Source: Chloroflexota bacterium (GTDB lineage Bacteria > Chloroflexota > Anaerolineae > UBA3071). Taken from it: a DNA stretch of 10,198 nucleotides. The stretch is from assembly GCA_014383605.1 (NCBI GenBank), contig JACNHM010000370.1:1-10198 (forward strand). The letters run 5' to 3'. Of the stretch, positions 6,991 to 10,198 are shown piece by piece. Made by a program: the position numbers and the translations under genes. Positions within the stretch are counted from its first letter, which is position 1, and the number at the start of each line of letters is the position of its first letter. The notes beneath the pieces are model-generated. The model saw nothing but the letters and a program-made list of their open reading frames with translations, did no database searches and was not told the origin of the DNA.

Positions 6991-7407
6991 ATGGCCGAGA
7001 AACCGAAGGCGGATCAAACGAAGGTGCAAGAGGCTGGGGTGGCCTACGCGGTCGAACGAGGGGCACAGGTGCTGCCTCTGGGGGACGAATTGCTGAGCGT
7101 GGTGAGGGGGTTGCCGGAGGAGAAGGTGCGAGCGGTGCTAGATTTCGCCCGCTTCCTCAACTGGCAGCAGGCCGGCGCCAGGAGGTCAGCGGCAGAGGAT
7201 CTGGAGTGTCTTTCACTGGAGGAGTTCAAGCAGCGTATACGCCAACGCGCGGCTGAACTGGCCGGCGTGCCACGTGAGCAGATTATGGCAGAGATTCGCC
7301 AGATCACGGAGGAGATACGGCGAGAAGCCATCGAAAAAGGCATCGCTATTGACAACCCCGAGGAATTGGAGTTGGAGAATGGCCACGCTGTTCCGCGCCG
7401 TGCTTGA
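6991..7407 (+). CDS. Antitoxin-like protein, partner of PIN toxin
   Basis: The 138-residue protein begins at ATG 6991, chosen because AAGGAGGA at 6978-6985 lies five bases upstream and the promoter excludes earlier starts. Residues 29-60 (LPLGDELL... LPEEKVRAVLDFARFL) resemble the DUF2281-type segment found in antitoxins, in which a short helix-rich region supports DNA binding or dimerisation. The rest is a long charged helix (70-118) and an acidic tail (IDNPEELELEN), the usual kind of segment that wraps and inhibits a PIN nuclease. Its stop lies 29 bp inside the toxin gene, indicating translational coupling. The expected role is to neutralise the toxin and repress its own promoter; the family name is uncertain. 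Confidence 0.75.
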   Translation: MAEKPKADQTKVQEAGVAYAVERGAQVLPLGDELLSVVRGLPEEKVRAVLDFARFLNWQQAGARRSAAEDLECLSLEEFKQRIRQRAAELAGVPREQIMAEIRQITEEIRREAIEKGIAIDNPEELELENGHAVPRRA

Positions 7408-7834
7408 CACGAACGTCTATGTGGCCGCCGTGCTGACTTCCAGTGCCAGGAGCCCCAATGCTGAAGTGCTGCGTCGTTGGACGGACGGCGAATTCGTCCT
7501 GCTGATAGCCGATCCGATTCTTGAAGAAATCACGGAGAAGCTTCATGCGAAAGGCGTTTCGCCGGAGCGAACGGTAGAACTGGTCAGCCGTTTGGACCTG
7601 CACGCTGAGAAGGTGACTGTGGACGAAGTGCCAGCGGTTGTCGCCGCCGATCCCGACGATGACGTGATCCTGGCCTGTGCCGTTGACGGCGGCGCTGATT
7701 ATCTGGTCACCTATGACCCACACCTGCTGGACCTGGGCGCAGAGTACGGGGGCGTCCAGATCGTCGAAGCGTTGCCCTTCCTCTGGGCGCTGCGCGGCGA
7801 CGAACTGCCTGGCGAAGACACGGCAGGAGGCTGA
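7379..7834 (+). CDS. PIN-domain toxin (putative ribonuclease)
   Basis: The 151-residue protein has a single PIN domain and is probably a metal-dependent RNase acting as the toxin of the preceding antitoxin. The acidic residues expected of the active site are visible: D10 in AVLDTNVYV, E49/E50 in ILEEITEKL, D95 in DPDDDVILACA and D113 in YLVTYDPHLL. The order and spacing fit the 'PIN family putative toxin component' group (TIGR00305-like) rather than short classical VapC. ATG 7379 was chosen because GGAG at 7368-7371 sits seven bases upstream and the core strand begins at residue 6. It overlaps the antitoxin by 29 bp. No terminator is seen after the stop. Confidence 0.88.
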   Translation: MATLFRAVLDTNVYVAAVLTSSARSPNAEVLRRWTDGEFVLLIADPILEEITEKLHAKGVSPERTVELVSRLDLHAEKVTVDEVPAVVAADPDDDVILACAVDGGADYLVTYDPHLLDLGAEYGGVQIVEALPFLWALRGDELPGEDTAGG

Positions 7835-7860
7835 GAGCTTCTGGAGAGGAGGGGTTGCTC

Positions 7861-8098
7861 ATGTCCACGTCGTACAGCCGAGCCAGCGTGACCAGCCGCC
7901 GAGGGGGATCTGGTCATCGTGCCGGGGCAGTCGGGGACCGACGCCCTGGCCGCGCTGGGCAGGCCGGGGCTGGAGAAGTACCTGCGCGTGCTGGTGGTGA
8001 TCAGCGCGCCGGTGCTGTGGCGCGGCGAGGCGGCGGCGTGTCCGGCTCGGAGTGCAACTCCTCGCCATCCGTTAGATCAGGAAATAGAACACGGATGA
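7861..8098 (+). pseudogene. Decayed, frameshifted gene remnant, family unknown
   Basis: An excellent ribosome binding site (GAGAGGAGG in 7844-7852) precedes ATG 7861, whose frame reads MSTSYSRASVTSRR and then turns into Gly/Arg-rich nonsense. From about 7892 a different frame (offset by +1) reads as plausible protein: EGDLVIVPGQSGTDALAALG, then GLEKYLRVLVVISAPVLWRG up to about 8039, with alternating hydrophobic strands. It degrades afterwards and stops at 8096-8098, inside the inverted repeat. I read this as one small gene broken by a frameshift and cut off near the repeat. I do not recognise the family. Confidence 0.4.
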
Positions 8099-8190
8099 CA
8101 CGGATGGGACGGATTCTCACGGGTTTGATAGAACAAGACACATTCCGTGAAAATCCGTCGCATCCGTCACATCCGTGTCCTGTTTTCCTG
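8078..8190. repeat. 113-bp imperfect inverted repeat made of nonamers
   Basis: Arms 8078-8122 and 8145-8190 are about 45 bp each, match with about seven differences and one gap, and are separated by 22 bp. Both ends are CAGGAAA/TTTTCCTG. Within each arm the unit ACACGGATG recurs every 9 nt (left: 8089, 8098, 8107; right arm the complement, ATCCGT every 9 nt). It has no coding capacity. It resembles CGGATG-type intergenic palindromes I recall from several bacterial phyla, and could form a long RNA hairpin. Confidence 0.8.
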
Positions 8191-8222
8191 ACTCGGCCTG
8201 AGCCAGGTCAATCGGGCCTGGG

Positions 8223-8248
8223 GCACGGTCAGGAGGCCGTGCTATAAC
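8223..8248 (+). promoter_or_regulatory. Stem-loop and extended -10 element before larA
   Basis: GCACGG (8223-8228) and CCGTGC (8237-8242) form a 6-bp inverted repeat that abuts TGC-TATAAC (8240-8248), an extended -10 match. No good -35 is present, as expected of an extended -10 promoter. It lies 34 bp upstream of the larA start. The palindrome would sit in the spacer, where a regulator could bind. Confidence 0.4.
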
Positions 8249-8282
8249 GTCACATGCGGCTGTAGTGTCAGGATGCGGAACC

Positions 8283-9569
8283 ATGAAGGTTAGGCTGGCA
8301 TACGGCAAGACGGGGTTGGAGGTCACGCTGCCTGACGGCGCGGAGGTGACGGTCATTGAGCCGCGCTACGTCGCCGGGCTGGACGATCCGGCCGGCGCGC
8401 TGCGGGGGGCGCTGCGCCAGCCCAGCGGCTCGCCGCCGCTGAGAACGCTGGTGAAGCCCTCGGACCGGGTGGGCATCGCCTTCAGCGACATCACGCGGCC
8501 CACGCCCAATGGCCTCATGCTGCCGGTGCTGCTGGCGGAACTGGATCACGTGCCCGACGAGCAGATCGTGTTGTTCAACGGCACGGGCACGCACCGCGCC
8601 AACAGTGACGATGAGCTGCGCGGGATGCTGGGAGAGGCCATCGTGGCCCGCTACCGCATCGTCCAGAACGATGCCACGGCCCCCGATGCGCACGTGCGGG
8701 TGGGCACGACCGGCAGCGGCAACGACGTCTGGATCCACAAGGAGTTCGTGGCCTGCGACGTGCGCATCGGCACGGGATTCATCGAACCGCACTTCTTCGC
8801 CGGGTTTTCCGGCGGCGGGAAGGCCATCATGCCGGGGCTGGCGCGGCTGGACACGGTGCTGCGCAACCACAGCGTGGGCAACGTGGACAGCCCGTTGGCT
8901 CGCTGGGGCGTCAGACACGGCAACCCGCTGTGGGAAGAGATCCGGGAGGCGGCGGCGATGGTGAGCCCTCATTTCCTCGTCAACGTGGCCCTCAACCGGG
9001 ACAAGGAGATCACCGCCGTCTTTTCCGGTGATCCCGAGGAGGCGCACGGCGTGGGGTGTGCCTTCGTGAAAGAGACGGCCATGGTGGCGGTGGAGAAGCC
9101 CTTCGACGTCGTCATCACCAGCAACTCGGGTTATCCGCTGGACCTCAACCTGTATCAGGCGGTGAAGGGCATGAGCGCGGCGGCGCAGATCGTGCGGGAA
9201 GGGGGCAGCATCATCGCCGCGGCGGCGTGCGGGGACGGCATTCCCGAGCACGGGGAGTACGCGCAGATCCTGCGGGAAGCGGACAGCCTGGAGGCTCTGC
9301 TGGCGACGCTGCGGTCGCCGGGTTTCCAGCGGCAGGACATGTGGGAAGCGCAGGTGCAGGCGCTGATCTGCCTGAAAGCCGACGTGTACGTACACAGCGA
9401 TGGGTTGAGCGATGAGCAGATCGTGGAGGCACTGCTCATACCCTGCGGCGACATCGAGGCCACCGTCGCCAGCCTGTGGCAGAAGTATGGGCCCGGCAGC
9501 ACCATCGGCGTGCTGCCCGAAGGTCCTCAGACCATCCCCTACGTGCGGCCGGATGGAACTGGGGCGTGA
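8283..9569 (+). CDS. larA: LarA-family nickel-dependent racemase (lactate racemase-like)
   Basis: The 428-residue protein belongs to the LarA (DUF2088) family, whose founding member interconverts L- and D-lactate using a nickel-pincer nucleotide cofactor bound to an active-site lysine. Comparable residues are all present: D69 and R72 in DITRPTP, H104 in GTGTHR, H170 and K180 in EPHFFAGFSGGGKAIMPG, H196 in NHS, and Y291-Q292 with K295 in the LYQAVKG motif. The length matches Lactiplantibacillus LarA. ATG 8283 was chosen because AGGA at 8270-8273 lies nine bases upstream and the usual K-V-x-L-x-Y-G-K start follows; a GTG at 8265 is possible. No larB, larC or larE cofactor genes, lactate permease or dehydrogenase are in the window, so the substrate may be another 2-hydroxy acid. 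Confidence 0.93.
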   Translation: MKVRLAYGKTGLEVTLPDGAEVTVIEPRYVAGLDDPAGALRGALRQPSGSPPLRTLVKPSDRVGIAFSDITRPTPNGLMLPVLLAELDHVPDEQIVLFNGTGTHRANSDDELRGMLGEAIVARYRIVQNDATAPDAHVRVGTTGSGNDVWIHKEFVACDVRIGTGFIEPHFFAGFSGGGKAIMPGLARLDTVLRNHSVGNVDSPLARWGVRHGNPLWEEIREAAAMVSPHFLVNVALNRDKEITAVFSGDPEEAHGVGCAFVKETAMVAVEKPFDVVITSNSGYPLDLNLYQAVKGMSAAAQIVREGGSIIAAAACGDGIPEHGEYAQILREADSLEALLATLRSPGFQRQDMWEAQVQALICLKADVYVHSDGLSDEQIVEALLIPCGDIEATVASLWQKYGPGSTIGVLPEGPQTIPYVRPDGTGA

Positions 9570-9605
9570 AGCGTAAAACGTGAAACGTAAAACGTGATGC
9601 GTGAG
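9564..9605 (+). repeat. Six tandem heptamers at the end of larA
   Basis: GCGTGAA, GCGTAAA, ACGTGAA, ACGTAAA, ACGTGAT and GCGTGAG follow without a gap (consensus RCGTRAA), with CGT at exact 7-nt steps from 9565 to 9600. The first unit supplies the last codon and stop of larA. Confidence 0.85.
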
Positions 9606-9620
9606 ACCATCCCCTGTCAG

Positions 9621-9647
9621 CCGATGGAGCCGATGTAACCGATGGTT
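9621..9647 (+). repeat. Three tandem nonamers
   Basis: CCGATGGAG, CCGATGTAA and CCGATGGTT are exact 9-nt-spaced copies of a CCGATG core. GAGACCATC (9603-9611) and GATGGTTTC (9641-9649) are nearly complementary, so the stretch can close as a hairpin. The unit resembles, but is not identical to, the CGGATG nonamers at 8078-8190. Confidence 0.6.
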
Positions 9648-9783
9648 TCTGCCGCCGGACGTGGCTGTGGGGCGAGGGCCTGAGCGGTCACACCATTTGT
9701 TCTGCTGTTCCGCTGACAGTAGGTGAGGGCGCGACCCAGGTTTCCCTGCGATTCCGAGCGATGCCCAAGCCTTTCACGCTTCC

Positions 9784-9812
9784 TTGACCGAACAGGAGAG
9801 CTGTGGTAGAAT
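9784..9812 (+). promoter_or_regulatory. Near-consensus sigma-70-like promoter with no obvious gene
   Basis: TTGACC (9784-9789), an ideal 17-bp spacer and TAGAAT (9807-9812), the best -35 box in the window. The nearest ATG (9817) is closed by a stop after three codons, so transcription would begin into about 200 bp without a convincing protein gene. Confidence 0.55.
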
Positions 9813-10010
9813 AGCCATGAGACAGTAACGAGATCCCAGACCTCGTTTGACCATCCTTGTGACATAGTGCACCAGAACCGAAGTGGGCAGAGGAGAGGCG
9901 GCCTCTGTGGATGCTACGGCGACAGACGTCCCTTGGCTCGTGGTCCCTTGGACTGCCCGGCCCATTGAAGTTGGACAAGAGCCAGGGAGGGCCGCATAAC
10001 TGGCCTGAGA
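9813..10010 (+). other. Probably transcribed stretch without a convincing gene
   Basis: The stretch follows the strong promoter and has visibly lower GC than the genes around it. Plus-strand frames are short (the longest possible, from ATG 9910, is about 34 codons) and minus-strand frames are Ser/Arg-rich and unconvincing. It contains short possible stems, such as GGCC pairs around 9988-10005, but no signature of tRNA, tmRNA, RNase P RNA, SRP RNA or a known riboswitch. It may be a small RNA, a long leader for the downstream gene, or gene debris. Confidence 0.3.
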
Positions 10011-10014
10011 ATTG

Positions 10015-10173
10015 ATGTTATCACGATGGTGGATGCTGGTCTGCGCACACGCAACGATGGCCCACCTCGACTTCATTCGGCGTGAAGGGCGCGTGGTCGT
10101 GACGCATGAACCCGAAGCTACCCTTGCATTCTTGCACAATCTGTGCTATCATTATCCCATAGAAAGGGCATAA
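10015..10173 (+). CDS. 52-residue frame, possible fragment of a longer gene
   Basis: It starts at ATG 10015 and is closed upstream by a stop at 10006-10008, with no good ribosome binding site. Its middle (ATMAHLDFIRREGRVVVTHEPEA, in two parts around residues 14-36) reads like natural amphipathic protein, perhaps the C-terminal helix and strand of a larger enzyme, but I do not recognise it. Its TAA stop overlaps the next ATG (TAATG at 10171-10175), an arrangement typical of translational coupling. Because a promoter lies within it, it may equally be a chance or decayed frame. Confidence 0.3.
   Translation: MLSRWWMLVCAHATMAHLDFIRREGRVVVTHEPEATLAFLHNLCYHYPIERA
10124..10152 (+). promoter_or_regulatory. 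Sigma-70-like promoter for the gene at the window edge
   Basis: TTGCAT (10124-10129), a 17-bp spacer and TATCAT (10147-10152). The predicted start of transcription, near 10159, is only about 14 bases before the first ATG. Confidence 0.5.
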
Positions 10174-10177
10174 TGAT
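10148..10177 (+). promoter_or_regulatory. Palindrome spanning the -10 box, ribosome binding site and start codon
   Basis: ATCATTAT-CCC (10148-10158) faces GGG-C-ATAATGAT (10166-10177): an 8-bp and a 3-bp perfect match with one bulged base and a 7-base loop. The left arm covers most of the -10 box; the right arm contains the GGG of the ribosome binding site and the start codon. It could be a repressor operator, or a translation-blocking hairpin in transcripts starting upstream. Confidence 0.5.
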
Positions 10178-10198
10178 GACACAAACACGAACACTCGG
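10173..10198 (+). CDS. Start of a gene running off the window
   Basis: AAAGGG (10163-10168) is followed by tandem start codons (ATG 10173, ATG 10176) and an open frame reading M-M-T-Q-T-R-T-L to the window end. A promoter and a palindrome sit directly upstream. Too little is visible to say what it encodes. Confidence 0.5.

Noticed and set aside
8078..8190. CRISPR array
   Set aside because: The 9-nt units are contiguous with no spacers, and the arms are inverted, unlike direct repeats of 25-37 nt separated by unique spacers.
7855..8247. Complete 130-codon plus-strand gene
   Set aside because: After about 14 codons it becomes Gly/Arg/Ala nonsense and then runs through the nonamer inverted repeat; the protein-like signal is in another frame.
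8268..9395. Minus-strand frame opposite larA
   Set aside because: Arg/His-rich shadow of a gene with all LarA motifs.
9564..9647. Replication origin or DnaA-box cluster
   Set aside because: The heptamers and nonamers do not match the DnaA box (TTATNCACA) and no replication genes are near.
9774..10139. Minus-strand gene of 121 codons in the last gap
   Set aside because: No ribosome binding site or recognisable domain, Ser/Thr/Arg-rich composition, and plus-strand promoters lie within it.
9813..10150. tmRNA, RNase P RNA, SRP RNA or tRNA gene
   Set aside because: No tRNA T-loop (GTTCGA), no SRP tetraloop domain, no RNase P conserved GAGGAAAGTC-type segment and no CCA-ended acceptor were found.

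Overview
The window is GC-rich bacterial chromosomal DNA with a mix of housekeeping and accessory genes. The combination suggests a Chloroflexota (Anaerolineae/Caldilineae-like) genome: PIN-type toxin-antitoxin genes, heptameric and nonameric intergenic repeats, and a secreted subtilase with a proline linker and a C-terminal tail of the VFVPLLVN type. This taxonomic guess is an inference from remembered style, not from a search.

Layout, left to right. (a) 1-783: a small unrecognised two-repeat protein (90-578) that looks like a piece of a larger protein, followed by two strong stem-loops and a sigma-70-like promoter. (b) 784-3041: a guanine-nucleotide block, xpt (xanthine phosphoribosyltransferase, salvage) then guaA (GMP synthase, de novo). 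They are separated by 116 bp filled with period-7 repeats; a second period-7 pyrimidine tract lies inside guaA itself. (c) 3042-3424: a promoter, a small antitoxin-like gene and an overlapping 42-codon frame that resembles the start of a PIN-domain toxin but is truncated, so probably the remains of a vapBC-type pair. (d) 3417-4877: an exported serine beta-lactamase/DD-peptidase-fold protein with peptidoglycan-binding-like repeats. It is convergent, with only 3 bp between, with (e) 4881-6788 on the minus strand, a secreted subtilisin-family protease with propeptide, catalytic domain, proline linker and C-terminal beta-sandwich-like domain. (f) 6940-7834: an intact antitoxin/PIN-toxin pair with its own promoter. 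(g) 7835-8282: a decayed frame and a ~113-bp inverted repeat built of nonamers. (h) 8283-9569: a LarA-family (nickel-pincer lactate racemase-like) enzyme with its key residues present. (i) 9570-10198: six perfect-phase heptamers at the end of larA, three nonamers, a near-consensus promoter followed by about 200 bp with no convincing gene, a 52-codon frame, and a promoter/palindrome directly at the start of a gene that runs off the window.

Functional links: xpt and guaA both feed GMP. The serine hydrolase and subtilase are both exported, but are on opposite strands and need not be related. The two toxin-antitoxin loci (one intact, one decayed) and the repeat-rich gaps mark the accessory parts. 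I see no tRNA, rRNA, CRISPR array, transposase or phage gene. I found no convincing new multi-gene system; the most unusual material is the recurring 7-nt and 9-nt periodic repeats and the 9.6-10.2 kb intergenic region.
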